Source: Sporomusa malonica (GTDB lineage: Bacteria; Bacillota; Negativicutes; Sporomusales; Sporomusaceae). From it: a stretch of DNA of 64,000 nt. This document shows, piece by piece, positions 34,701 to 43,155 of this stretch. Position numbers and translations under genes: made by a program. Location of the stretch: contig NZ_FWXI01000015.1 of NCBI RefSeq assembly GCF_900176355.1, positions 1 to 64,000 on the forward strand. Reading direction: 5' to 3'. Every line of letters begins with the position of its first letter. The first letter of the stretch is position 1. The notes below the pieces were generated by a model that was not told where the DNA came from, searched no databases, and was given only the letters and a program-made list of their open reading frames with translations.

Positions 34701-36086
34701 TCAACCACTGATATTCTTAGTATACTGCTGACTGGCTTCGCGCTCAAGCCCGCCTTCTTCCCACAAATATTTTTTTGTATCGGCAACAATGACACCACTA
34801 AGTGCAATCAGCGATACCAGATTGGGGATAGCCATCAAGGCATTCATGGCATCAGCCAGATCCCATACCAAGGTAAGAGATGTAACCGAACCTAGGAAAA
34901 CTGCAATTACCCAGGCAAAACGATACGGCATAATTGATTTTTTTCCTAAAAGATACTCTACTGCCCGCTCGCCATAGTATGACCAACCCAGGATAGTGGA
35001 AAACACGAAGGTTAGCAGACCTACACTCAGTACGATAGGGCCAATTACTGGAATTTGGGCAAAAGCACCTTTAGTCAGGGCCGCACCTGTCAGCTTGTCA
35101 AGGCCTACTGGATTTTCAAGAACACTTGTTACAAGAACCAAACCGGTCATAGCGCATACCACTACCGTATCCCAGAAGGTTCCGGTCATGGACACCAGCG
35201 CCTGACGCACCGGATTTTTTGTTTTAGCAGCAGCCGCCACGATTGGGGCTGAACCTAAGCCCGATTCATTGGAGAATAAACCTCGGGCAATACCATAACG
35301 CATAGCCATCATAACAGAGGCACCGACAAAGCCGCCACCAGCCGCCTGAGGCGTAAACGCCGACTGGATGATGAGCGAAATGGCTGGCGAGATATAGCTG
35401 ATGTTCATCATCAGAATTATCGCGCAGCCGATAACATAAAAAATAGCCATAAATGGAACCAGCTTTTCGCATACGTTGGCAATCGACTTAACACCGCCTA
35501 AAATCACCACAGCTGTCAGTACAGACAGGATACCGCCTGACACATAGGGACTTATATCCATGGTTTCTTGCAGCATGGTAGCGATTGAGTTGGCCTGCAC
35601 CATGTTGCCAATACCAAAGGCGGCTATCGAGGTAAAGATACAGAATAAAATAGCCAGCCACTTCATATTCAAGCCATTTTCCAGTGCATACATCGGTCCG
35701 CCCAGCATTGTGCCGTCCGAGGTTTTAACCCGGTAGCGAACAGACAATAATGCCTCAGCATATTTGGTAGCCATACCAAATACACCAGTAAGCCAGCACC
35801 ATAATACTGCCCCAGGGCCGCCAAGACCAACGGCAGTAGCTACCCCTACGATATTGCCGGTGCCAATCGTGGCTGCCAGCGCAGTTGTCAAAGCGCCAAA
35901 CTGGCTGACATCCCCCTCGCCGCTGCGGTCTTTACTGACCGATAACTTGATGGCCTTCCATACATACTTCTGAATAAACCGTAGCCGGAATGTTAGAAAG
36001 AGATGAGTTCCAAATAATAGCATAAGCATCGGAGCGCCCCAAAGATAACCGTTGGCCCAGTTAATCAGATCATGAAATCCCTGCAT
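34701..36086 (-). CDS. Alanine or glycine:cation symporter (AGCS family)
   Basis: Imports alanine with sodium ions. It is an integral membrane protein of 461 residues with many hydrophobic segments. Family blocks are visible: the first helix region GYLWGAPMLMLLFGTHLFLTFRLRF, GALTTALAATIGTGNIVGVATAVGLGGPGAVLWCWLTGVFGMATKYAEALLSVRYR, and RGLFSNESGLGSAPIVAAAAKT. The ATG at 36086 has GGGGGAT seven bases upstream, so the longer frame to 36119 is not used. A sigma-54-type promoter lies about 100 bases upstream. Next to ald and alr it completes an uptake, racemisation and deamination set. Confidence 0.94.
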   Translation of the reverse strand: MQGFHDLINWANGYLWGAPMLMLLFGTHLFLTFRLRFIQKYVWKAIKLSVSKDRSGEGDVSQFGALTTALAATIGTGNIVGVATAVGLGGPGAVLWCWLTGVFGMATKYAEALLSVRYRVKTSDGTMLGGPMYALENGLNMKWLAILFCIFTSIAAFGIGNMVQANSIATMLQETMDISPYVSGGILSVLTAVVILGGVKSIANVCEKLVPFMAIFYVIGCAIILMMNISYISPAISLIIQSAFTPQAAGGGFVGASVMMAMRYGIARGLFSNESGLGSAPIVAAAAKTKNPVRQALVSMTGTFWDTVVVCAMTGLVLVTSVLENPVGLDKLTGAALTKGAFAQIPVIGPIVLSVGLLTFVFSTILGWSYYGERAVEYLLGKKSIMPYRFAWVIAVFLGSVTSLTLVWDLADAMNALMAIPNLVSLIALSGVIVADTKKYLWEEGGLEREASQQYTKNISG

Positions 36087-36185
36087 AAGAATCCCCCTTC
36101 TTTTCGCTAGTACGCGCATCTGCTACAGCATCACTTGTTTGCAGTCACCTCCTTTACAGAAATTCCCTGTCCATGGAAGTATTTC

Positions 36186-36200
36186 GCAAAAATCATGCCA
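36186..36200 (-). promoter_or_regulatory. Sigma-54-type promoter of the alanine symporter gene
   Basis: TGGCATG-N4-TTGC on the minus strand matches the -24/-12 consensus; only the last base differs (G instead of A or T). It lies about 100 bases before the symporter start. GGAAAC...TTTCC sequences at 36263-36299 resemble parts of the ald upstream repeats and may be activator sites. Confidence 0.75.
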
Positions 36201-36356
36201 TTCTAAATAGTCTGATTTTTATTGCTGATTCTAGTCACTAGGAACCATTTATTTACAGATGCGGAAACTATTCCTTACATCTCGTAACTATTAATTTCCA
36301 AAAGAGGATCAGGGTATCTATAGTAGACATAGCTGTTTGTAGTTATTTACGAAGAG

Positions 36357-37709
36357 TTATCTGCTGATTATGTAAGACAGCGTCAGCCCCAGCAGCCATA
36401 ATGGCCCAACAAACAGCGCCAGTGCCGTGTCGGCATCCTGACTCATAACCGCGACTACCAAAGCAAGCATCATCAGACAAAAAACACCTGATACAGGATA
36501 CCAGGGCATAGGATATGCCAGCTTTGCCGTCTCAGCCGGCAGCCGGCTTCGACGAAACTTTATCTGTACAACGACAATAGTCGCCCACACCCATAAACAA
36601 GCAAAGGTCCCAATACTTATTACATAGGTAAACACCTTGGCCGGAATAAAATAATTGAGCACAACTCCTGCCAGTAGGCAGGCCGCTGAAACAAGCACAC
36701 CGTTAACAGGGACCTGACTGCCGCCCAGCTTCCGCAAAAATGCCGGCGCTTCTCCTTGCTCTGCCAGAGCGTACAGCATGCGGCCTGTACTGAAAATACC
36801 GCTATTACACGAAGACAGGGCTGCCGTTAACACGACGAAATTCATAATACCAGCAGCATCCCCCACTCCCAGCTTTTCAAAGACGGAAACAAACGGACTG
36901 CCCACACTACCAATCTCTGTCCAAGGGTAGATAGACATAATTACATATAGTGATCCGATATAGAACAGGATGATCCGCCAAAACACCTTATCAATGGCAG
37001 CAGGCAGCGCTTTGCCAGGATCTTTAACCTCACCGGCCGTAATACCAATTACCTCAATGCCGACATAAGAAAACAGCACCATAGCTAACGCCATGACCAC
37101 ACCACTGATGCCATGCGGAAAAAAACCGCCATGCTGCCAGAGGTGCGTTATCCCCACAGGAACCCCGTTATTACCAATACCAAAAAGTATCATCCCTAAA
37201 CCACCCAGGATCAAAAGGACGATGGCGATAACTTTAATTAATGCAAACCAAAACTCAAACTCGCCATAAGCCTCGACAGCAATCAGATTAACACCAGTCA
37301 TAATAACCACAGCCGCTAAAGCGGGAATCCATTGCGGCAGCTCAGGCAGCCAATAATGTACATATACCCCGACAGCAGTAATCTCGGCCATACCGGTCAC
37401 AACCCACATAAACCAATACGTCCAACCGGTCAGGTACCCAGCCAGCGGCCCCAAAAAGGTATGGGCATAGGTGCTGAACGAACCGGCTACCGGGTAGGCA
37501 ACAGCTACCTCTCCCAGCGCCCTTAACAGACAAAACACGACCGCCCCACCAATAAGATAGGCCACCAGGAGTGCGGGACCGGCAATCTGGATAGCTGCTG
37601 ACGATCCCAAAAACAGCCCAACCCCAATAGAACCACCAAGCGCTATGAGCTGAATATGCCGTTCTTTAAGACCGCGCCTAAGTTGCTGCCGGTTTCCTGA
37701 TTTATTCAA
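36357..37709 (-). CDS. APC-family amino acid permease
   Basis: A 450-residue transporter with about twelve membrane segments, of the amino acid transporter (AAT) branch, like GabP, ProY and CycA. The first helix signature is clear: RGLKERHIQLIALGGSIGVGLFLGSSAAIQIAGPALLVAYLIGG, followed by ALGEVAVAYPVAGSFSTYAH and FSYVGIEVIGITAGEVKDP. The substrate cannot be set from sequence; the neighbouring alanine genes suggest alanine or a similar small amino acid. Start is TTG at 37709 with GGAGG nine bases upstream. No obvious sigma-54 site lies ahead of it. Confidence 0.9.
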   Translation of the reverse strand: MNKSGNRQQLRRGLKERHIQLIALGGSIGVGLFLGSSAAIQIAGPALLVAYLIGGAVVFCLLRALGEVAVAYPVAGSFSTYAHTFLGPLAGYLTGWTYWFMWVVTGMAEITAVGVYVHYWLPELPQWIPALAAVVIMTGVNLIAVEAYGEFEFWFALIKVIAIVLLILGGLGMILFGIGNNGVPVGITHLWQHGGFFPHGISGVVMALAMVLFSYVGIEVIGITAGEVKDPGKALPAAIDKVFWRIILFYIGSLYVIMSIYPWTEIGSVGSPFVSVFEKLGVGDAAGIMNFVVLTAALSSCNSGIFSTGRMLYALAEQGEAPAFLRKLGGSQVPVNGVLVSAACLLAGVVLNYFIPAKVFTYVISIGTFACLWVWATIVVVQIKFRRSRLPAETAKLAYPMPWYPVSGVFCLMMLALVVAVMSQDADTALALFVGPLWLLGLTLSYIISR

Positions 37710-37820
37710 TACCCTTCCCTCCGCTGCGCTAAAGTAAGAGTAGGTAAATACCCACTAGTACAATTTATAATGACAGCGGCAGGATTAGACCTCGGTTTTT
37801 TTCTTTCCCACCTACTAAGA

Positions 37821-38000
37821 TTAGTTTTTACTGGGCCGACGGCCATTGGCCAGCTCATACGCGACAATCAGTTTATCAAGGTAAATACTCTGCTCTGCTA
37901 CATCCTTGTTAGAAAAATCACCATTTTTTTGTTCAACCAGAAGGTGCAGCCGCGCGCGCGCAATCTCAATTTCCCGTTCTTTTTCCGCCAGGTTTATCAT
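37821..38000 (-). CDS. Spo0E-like aspartyl-phosphate phosphatase
   Basis: A 59-residue protein of the Spo0E family, which dephosphorylates Spo0A-P and delays sporulation. Visible are the two helices: EIEIARARLHLLVEQ, then SIYLDKLIVAYELAN, which matches the family's S-x-x-L-D-x-L-I-x-x-Y signature. The loop between them is the usual length. The ATG has GGGGG five bases upstream. It ends 13 bases before the hypB stop region on the same strand: hypB stops at 38014, so it may be cotranscribed with hypA and hypB. It supports a spore-forming host. Confidence 0.85.
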   Translation of the reverse strand: MINLAEKEREIEIARARLHLLVEQKNGDFSNKDVAEQSIYLDKLIVAYELANGRRPSKN

Positions 38001-38013
38001 AGTTCCCCCTAAA

Positions 38014-38682
38014 TTAGAGTTTCCTCATCTCGCGCGTTTGGGATGCCCTCATTTTAAGCCATTCAATCCAGGTAGTTAATCCTTCCCCAGTTCTGCAGGA
38101 GGTTTGTAATAGCTCTGCTTGCGGATTTAATCCTTTGATGTCGCGAATAGCATCGTCCATGGCAAAACTCGTATAAGGCAACAAATCAATTTTATTTAAA
38201 ATAACGGCTTCAGACTGCCGAAAAACAAGAGGATATTTAAGCGGCTTGTCCTCGCCCTCAGTAGTGCTAAGTACAACGACCTTCGCGTGTTCTCCTACAT
38301 TAAATTCAGCAGGACACACTAAATTGCCGACATTCTCAACAATCAGAATATCAATAGGGTCCAAATCCAGTTGGGATAAAGCCGCTTTTACCATAGCTGC
38401 ATCAAGGTGGCAGCCCCCCTGGGTATTTATTTGAACAACAGGTGTTCCGTATGCAGCTAACCTGTCCGCATCTTTTGAGGTATACAAGTCGCCTTCAATA
38501 ATAGCCAGCTTAAGTTCATTGTTCAATAAACTTACCGTTTGTTCCAGCAGCGAGGTTTTGCCGCACCCAGGCGACCCCAGAAGATTAACCACGAAAATCC
38601 CCCGGCTTGTTAGCACGGAGTTTAACTCGGCAGCAATCTGATCATTTTTATCAAGAATATTGCTCATTACAGGTATCTCCAC
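38014..38682 (-). CDS. hypB: Hydrogenase/urease nickel insertion GTPase HypB
   Basis: A GTPase that helps insert nickel into [NiFe] hydrogenases or other nickel enzymes. The P-loop GSPGCGKTSLLEQT, the IEGDLYTSKDADRL switch region, the metal-binding VQINTQGGCHLDAAMV (cysteine and histidine), VENVGNLVCPAEFN and LNKIDLLPY (NKxD) are present. No N-terminal histidine-rich or CxxCGC stretch occurs, so this is the short form. The GTG at 38682 fits the family start and has GGAGGTG upstream, with only two bases after the hypA stop; the frame extends to 38763 inside hypA. Length is 222 residues. No hydrogenase structural genes are in the window. Confidence 0.94.
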   Translation of the reverse strand: MEIPVMSNILDKNDQIAAELNSVLTSRGIFVVNLLGSPGCGKTSLLEQTVSLLNNELKLAIIEGDLYTSKDADRLAAYGTPVVQINTQGGCHLDAAMVKAALSQLDLDPIDILIVENVGNLVCPAEFNVGEHAKVVVLSTTEGEDKPLKYPLVFRQSEAVILNKIDLLPYTSFAMDDAIRDIKGLNPQAELLQTSCRTGEGLTTWIEWLKMRASQTREMRKL

Positions 38683-38684
38683 CC

Positions 38685-39026
38685 CTACTCCACCTCCACA
38701 CTTTCGACTTTGAGTTCCCGTCCTGAAGTAATCTCGATGGCAGATGAGCCACAGGTTAAACAAACAAAGCGATATTTATCAACCCGGCGTTCATCCCCAC
38801 AGTCCCGGCAACGGCCAATCAGCGGTGTGACGTGAATTGCCAAGCAGGCGCCAGCAGCTATCGTTCCCTCAGACAGAGCTGCAAAGCCAAATTCCAGCGC
38901 TTCAGGCACAATACCTGCCAACTCACCTGCCAGCACCTTAACACCAGTCACCTTGCCAGCACCATGGCTGTCAGCTGTATTCAGCACAATATCCAAGATG
39001 CCTTGCGCAATTGTCAATTCATGCAT
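38685..39026 (-). CDS. hypA: Hydrogenase nickel incorporation protein HypA
   Basis: The nickel metallochaperone that works with HypB. The invariant MHE start (nickel site) is present, and the zinc domain has two cysteine pairs in CRDCGDERRVDKYRFVCLTCGSS. Length is 113 residues, standard for the family. GGAGTG precedes the ATG. It is the first gene of the hypA-hypB unit. The rest of the maturation set (hypC, D, E, F) is not in the window. Confidence 0.95.
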   Translation of the reverse strand: MHELTIAQGILDIVLNTADSHGAGKVTGVKVLAGELAGIVPEALEFGFAALSEGTIAAGACLAIHVTPLIGRCRDCGDERRVDKYRFVCLTCGSSAIEITSGRELKVESVEVE

Positions 39027-39180
39027 TACAACACTCCATTAAAACATAATCATTCTACTATTGATGCCTTGTGCATATAATTATTCTCTGCCGTTTTGTA
39101 AATTCCTTCCATAATAATTCTGACTATTTTCTTCCACAAAACCCTATGATCCGGTGATTGGCATCATTTTACTTAATTAA

Positions 39181-39187
39181 CATAATA
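39181..39187 (+). promoter_or_regulatory. Forespore-type -10 element upstream of the SASP gene
   Basis: CATAATA matches the sigma-G/sigma-F -10 consensus CATNNTA. It lies about 70 bases before the SASP start. A -35-like GCAT lies 15-16 bases upstream at 39161, spacing slightly short. The gene's identity makes forespore expression very likely. Confidence 0.5.
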
Positions 39188-39256
39188 TTTATAGGATAAC
39201 CTACATTCTCGCCGCAGATACTAGAACTAGAAAAATCTCAGGAGGTGCTTTATTAC

Positions 39257-39535
39257 ATGGCAAGAAGCAGAAAACCTGTTAATCCTGGTGCAGAAAATGC
39301 CCTTGACCGCATGAAAATGGAGGTTGCTACTGAATTAGGTATTACCGAACGCGTACGCAGCCAAGGTTGGAGTACCATGACCTCAGCTGACTGCGGCCGA
39401 GTTGGCGGCCATATGGTTCGCCGTATGATCGAGCAGTATGAATCTTCAATGGGCGGACAAACCGCAACTGCCACTACAACCAGCACTACTGCTGGCACTA
39501 TGACTTCCCAGTTTGATATTAATAGCAGCAACTAA
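39257..39535 (+). CDS. Alpha/beta-type small acid-soluble spore protein
   Basis: Coats and protects DNA in dormant spores. The family blocks are visible: VNPGAENALDRMKMEVATELGI (containing the GPR protease region) and TSADCGRVGGHMVRRMIEQYE, matching the second conserved helix (GxVGGxxxRR/KM). A low-complexity threonine-rich tail (TATATTTSTTAGTMTS) extends the usual 60-70 residue core to 92. AGGAGGTG lies nine bases before the ATG at 39257. It is a single gene closed by a strong terminator. Confidence 0.95.
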   Translation: MARSRKPVNPGAENALDRMKMEVATELGITERVRSQGWSTMTSADCGRVGGHMVRRMIEQYESSMGGQTATATTTSTTAGTMTSQFDINSSN

Positions 39536-39540
39536 TGAGC

Positions 39541-39583
39541 TTAAAGAATAAGAGGCGGCCTACAGCCGCCTCTTATTCTTTAA
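39541..39583 (+). terminator. Bidirectional terminator after the SASP gene
   Basis: A perfect 19-base stem (39541-39559 with 39565-39583) and a CTACA loop, A-rich on the left and T-rich on the right. It sits between convergent genes, the SASP (+) and the PolX/PHP gene (-), and can stop both. Confidence 0.92.
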
Positions 39584-39596
39584 GCCTCAACGAGAG

Positions 39597-40871
39597 CTAT
39601 TGGCGCTTGCGTTTGAGTATTTCGATTATCTCAGAAAGAGAGCAGGTATTGATGATGTCATTAGCAGTCAGACCGGCTTTGCGGGCTGAAGCCAAGCCAT
39701 AGCGCAGGTGCTCGAGCTCGCCCACAGCATGTGCGTCCGGATTGATGGCAAATACAACCCCCTGCTCTTTGGCGATACGGCACCAGCGCCAATCCAGATC
39801 AAGCCGGTAGGGACTGGCGTTAATCTCAATAATTGTACCGCTATGAGCGGCGGCCCGGATTACCTCAGGCAGGCTGACAGCATAGCCTTTGCGCCTCAGC
39901 AGGATCCGTCCTGTTGGATGCCCCAACATAGTTACATAACGATTATTAACAGCCCGCACAATCCGGCGGGTCATGTCGGTTTCGTTCTGCCGGAAAGCTG
40001 AATGAACAGATGCTACGACAAAATCAAAGCTTGCTAATATTTCATCAGGATAATCCAGTGAACCATTAGGCAGTATGTCACTTTCAATCCCAGCTAAAAT
40101 AGCGAAATCAGGATAGGCAGCATTCAATTTGTCAATTTCCCGCCGCTGGGCCATGACGGTTTCTGTTCTAAGCCCCCTAGCATAGACAGCGGTGCGGCTA
40201 TGGTCAGCTATCCCCAGGTACTGCCAGCCTCGCTGCCTGGCTGCTGCCGCCATATCGGCCAGACTGCCCACTCCGTCCGAATATGTAGTGTGAACATGGA
40301 AAACGCCGCGAATATCTGACACGGCTACCAGTGGCTCAGCGGCATCCCCTGCAGGCCTTAGTTCTGTCTCGTCTTCTCTACCTTCAGGCTCGACATAGCT
40401 TAGCTTCAGCATTGCATACAAACTGCGTTCATCCTTCACAGCGACTTGTTCGCCTTGCTGATTCGTAAGACCGGCAGAATCGAGTGTCAAACCCTGCCGC
40501 GTAGCCTGCTCAGCCAATTTAGCTACATAACCGGCGCTGCCTGTATAATAAAGCAGCGCTACAGAGTATTCGTGAGGACTGACAATGTACACAGTACAAA
40601 CAAGACTATTTATCAAACTGACAGTAAGCCTGCCAACCTCTTGGCTAATAACATGATTAATCCCTTGCATCGCCAGCATAGCAGCAACCAGGCTGTCAGG
40701 CGACGAAGCGGCGACTACAATATCGATATCCCGGATTATTTCGAGTCCGCGCCGGATAGTACCGGCCACAGCAGCTTGCTTTACTCCAGGCTGTAATTTA
40801 ATGTATTCAACAACAAGTTCGGCAACCGGCCACGCGTCACCGAGAATGAATTGACTGTGATTTTTTTTCAT
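39597..40871 (-). CDS. PHP-domain protein with short PolX-like polymerase region
   Basis: Related to bacterial PolX (DNA polymerase X) but short. Residues 15-165 keep the palm: VAGTIRRGLEIIRDIDIVVAA matches GS-x-RRG...DIDIL with both metal-binding aspartates. The N-terminal helix-hairpin-helix (8 kDa) domain of full-length PolX, typically about 570 residues, is missing, and the preceding gene leaves no room for it. Residues 185-424 form a PHP phosphoesterase domain: HVHTTYSDG, GIADHS, GIESDI, SVHSAF, GHPTGR, NPDAH. It may be an exonuclease or phosphoesterase more than a polymerase. It has a weak AAAGG site. It lies 89 bases after the penicillin-binding protein. Confidence 0.82.
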   Translation of the reverse strand: MKKNHSQFILGDAWPVAELVVEYIKLQPGVKQAAVAGTIRRGLEIIRDIDIVVAASSPDSLVAAMLAMQGINHVISQEVGRLTVSLINSLVCTVYIVSPHEYSVALLYYTGSAGYVAKLAEQATRQGLTLDSAGLTNQQGEQVAVKDERSLYAMLKLSYVEPEGREDETELRPAGDAAEPLVAVSDIRGVFHVHTTYSDGVGSLADMAAAARQRGWQYLGIADHSRTAVYARGLRTETVMAQRREIDKLNAAYPDFAILAGIESDILPNGSLDYPDEILASFDFVVASVHSAFRQNETDMTRRIVRAVNNRYVTMLGHPTGRILLRRKGYAVSLPEVIRAAAHSGTIIEINASPYRLDLDWRWCRIAKEQGVVFAINPDAHAVGELEHLRYGLASARKAGLTANDIINTCSLSEIIEILKRKRQ

Positions 40872-40960
40872 ATCTTCAAACCTTTGTAAAATCCTTTTAC
40901 TCTCACGATCCCTATATTAGGTTATCCTGCCTGTAACAATGTATTCGCAGATATCTTTCC

Positions 40961-42943
40961 TTATCTTGGCTCAAAGTAGACAATGATTTCCACCCCAGGC
41001 TTGACTGCCGTATGGGGAGCAACATTTTGTTTTACAGCTGTACCTGTGCCAACCGGCACAAAAGTAAGCCCCAAATTGTGGAGAGATTCGGCCGCCTCCC
41101 TAATCGTTTTTCCACTTAACACCGGCACCAATACGTGCCCAGTCGGCGGAGTCACCGGCGGTCCCTCGACAATCGGCGACGTATAGGTGGCCGTGGCATT
41201 TGCTGCTTCTGGTTTGATCGGCGGCAGCAACGGATTACCGTCTTGGGGACGGACACTCATATACCGCATAACCTGGGACATAATTTCGTTAAATACCGGT
41301 GCCGCAATCTCACCGCCGTAATAGATGCCTGCTGGATCGTCAAGGACAATTAGTGCGGCAACCTGCGGGTCTTCCACAGGGCCAAAGCCACCAAAAGAGG
41401 CAATATAATGCCCAGCCAAATAACCATAACCCCCTGGTTTTAGTTTTTCAGCTGTACCAGTTTTACCGGCAAAGTGGTAGCCCTTAACAGCCGCCTTTTT
41501 GCCGCCTCCCTCACTAACAACCTTCTCCAACATAACCGAAAGTGTGCGAGCTGTTTCCGGACTAATGGCCTGCCTGATAACTACTGGATCAAATGTATCT
41601 GCCAGTGTACCGTCATCATAATGATATTCCTTGATAATACGTGGTTTTAGTAATACACCATCATTGGCAATGGCTGCAATGGCCGCCGTCAGTTGCAGCG
41701 GGGTAACAGCAATACTCTGACCGATCGACATGGTAGCGGTATCGCTGTCCCTCATCTTTTCTGGGTCAAACAAAATCCCTGCCTCTTCACCCGGCAACCC
41801 AATACCGGTTGCTTTACCAAAGCCAAAACCACGTACATAGCTTGTCAATTTAGCAGCCCCAACCCGCATACCAACCTCGACAAACCCTGTATTGATAGAG
41901 TTTTTAATAATATCCATAAAAGATACGTCACCGTAGCTTTCGTCACTCCAGTTTTTGATTCTCCGGCCTGATATCTCGACAAAGCCTTTGTCAACAAACC
42001 GTTCGTCCGGCCTCACTTTGCCATCCTCAAGCGCGGCAGCAGCAATAACTGCCTTAAAGGTAGAGCCAGGCTCATACACAATAGAGATTGCCCGGTTTTT
42101 CCATTGTTCAGAGCTGAAACGCTCAAACTGGTTGGGATTATAACTTGGCCGACTGGCCATTGCCAGAATTTCTCCCGTCTTAGGCTGCATGATGATCACA
42201 GTAGCTGCCTGAGCGCCGGTCTTGGCCATCGCATTATCAAGCGCGCGCTCCACAATATATTGTATTGTGGCATCTATGGTCAAATATACTGATTTACCCT
42301 GCTTTTCCGGAATAAACGAAAAAACCGACTTAAATATTGGTGTGCCATGACTATCGGTATCAATGACCTGCTTGAGCTTCTGGCCTTTAATGGTCTTATC
42401 TAGAACCATCTCGATCCCCTCAAGCCCAATATCATCTGTGCCGACAAAGCCGAGTACCTGTGCAGCTAAGCTGTCATTAGGGTAATAACGCTTACTTTCC
42501 TCGACAAAACCAAGGCCTGTGAGCTCATGCTCTTTGATAAGACCTGCTACAGCCTTGGCCTGCGCAGGCTCAAGTGTCCGCTTTAGCCAAATAAAACTGG
42601 CGCCTGTCACCAGCCGCTCCTTGAGGTCTGCCTGACTAATACCGAGAATAGGAGCCAGCAAGCCAGCTAACGCATCAACGTCTTTTATTTCGTGCGGATT
42701 AGCATATAATGATTTCGTCATCGTGCTCACTGCCAGCTCCCGCCCATTGCGGTCATAAATGGTGCCGCGCGGCGACTGCATCACCCGGCTTTCCCGGAGC
42801 TGCTCCCGCACCTTAGCGCTTAACCGCTGACCCTCACCAAACTGGATCCAGGCAATTCGCCCTGCCAAACCAGCTAGCGCCAGGAGAGTCAGCATCAGAA
42901 ATAAGGCCAGACGTTTATGAATATGTAAAGGCATTGCCGCCAT
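40961..42943 (-). CDS. Penicillin-binding protein 2 (FtsI/SpoVD type) with PASTA domain
   Basis: A transpeptidase that cross-links peptidoglycan during septation or spore cortex formation. A membrane anchor lies near residues 15-30 (ALFLMLTLLALAGLAGRIAW). A dimerisation domain follows (RGTIYDRNGRELAVS), then the catalytic domain with STFK near 294, SIN near 350 and KTGTAEK near 492. A single PASTA domain ends the protein (VPVLSGKTIREAAESLHNLGL). Length is 660 residues. The ATG at 42943 has GGAAGGG nine bases upstream; a TTG at 42952 is crowded. The PASTA domain and a sporulating host favour SpoVD, but vegetative FtsI cannot be excluded. Confidence 0.92.
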   Translation of the reverse strand: MAAMPLHIHKRLALFLMLTLLALAGLAGRIAWIQFGEGQRLSAKVREQLRESRVMQSPRGTIYDRNGRELAVSTMTKSLYANPHEIKDVDALAGLLAPILGISQADLKERLVTGASFIWLKRTLEPAQAKAVAGLIKEHELTGLGFVEESKRYYPNDSLAAQVLGFVGTDDIGLEGIEMVLDKTIKGQKLKQVIDTDSHGTPIFKSVFSFIPEKQGKSVYLTIDATIQYIVERALDNAMAKTGAQAATVIIMQPKTGEILAMASRPSYNPNQFERFSSEQWKNRAISIVYEPGSTFKAVIAAAALEDGKVRPDERFVDKGFVEISGRRIKNWSDESYGDVSFMDIIKNSINTGFVEVGMRVGAAKLTSYVRGFGFGKATGIGLPGEEAGILFDPEKMRDSDTATMSIGQSIAVTPLQLTAAIAAIANDGVLLKPRIIKEYHYDDGTLADTFDPVVIRQAISPETARTLSVMLEKVVSEGGGKKAAVKGYHFAGKTGTAEKLKPGGYGYLAGHYIASFGGFGPVEDPQVAALIVLDDPAGIYYGGEIAAPVFNEIMSQVMRYMSVRPQDGNPLLPPIKPEAANATATYTSPIVEGPPVTPPTGHVLVPVLSGKTIREAAESLHNLGLTFVPVGTGTAVKQNVAPHTAVKPGVEIIVYFEPR

Positions 42944-43014
42944 GGTAGTCAACCCTTCCTTGGATTACAGATTTCACCTATAGATTATTCGCTGCTTCAA
43001 GGCGATTACCCTGC

Positions 43015-43105
43015 TAAAGAAAACACGGATTGCGCCAAGCCTCTGGCGAAAGCGCAATCCGATGTACCCTTATCCAGACGAAAAGAAATACTTTCCAACA
43101 GGAAA
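43015..43105 (+). repeat. Structured intergenic repeat, copy B
   Basis: The second copy of the about 92-base element (see 29746-29837), with about four of five bases the same as the other copies. TTATCCAGACG and CTTTCCAACAGGA are kept; the inner stem is shorter here (AAAG with CTTT). Its 3' end directly abuts the T-tract of the terC terminator (43108-43132). Confidence 0.85.
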
Positions 43106-43107
43106 AA

Positions 43108-43132
43108 AGACATCGCTGCAAAAGCGATGTCT
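43108..43132 (-). terminator. Intrinsic terminator of terC
   Basis: A 10-base perfect stem (AGACATCGCT with AGCGATGTCT) with a five-base loop. On the minus strand it is followed by a run of six T. It lies 23 bases after the terC stop. Confidence 0.9.
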
Positions 43133-43155
43133 CGTTCATTTACTTAGCTACTATA

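Noticed and set aside
37997..39026. A hydrogenase locus around hypAB
   Set aside because: No structural hydrogenase or other hyp genes are in the window.
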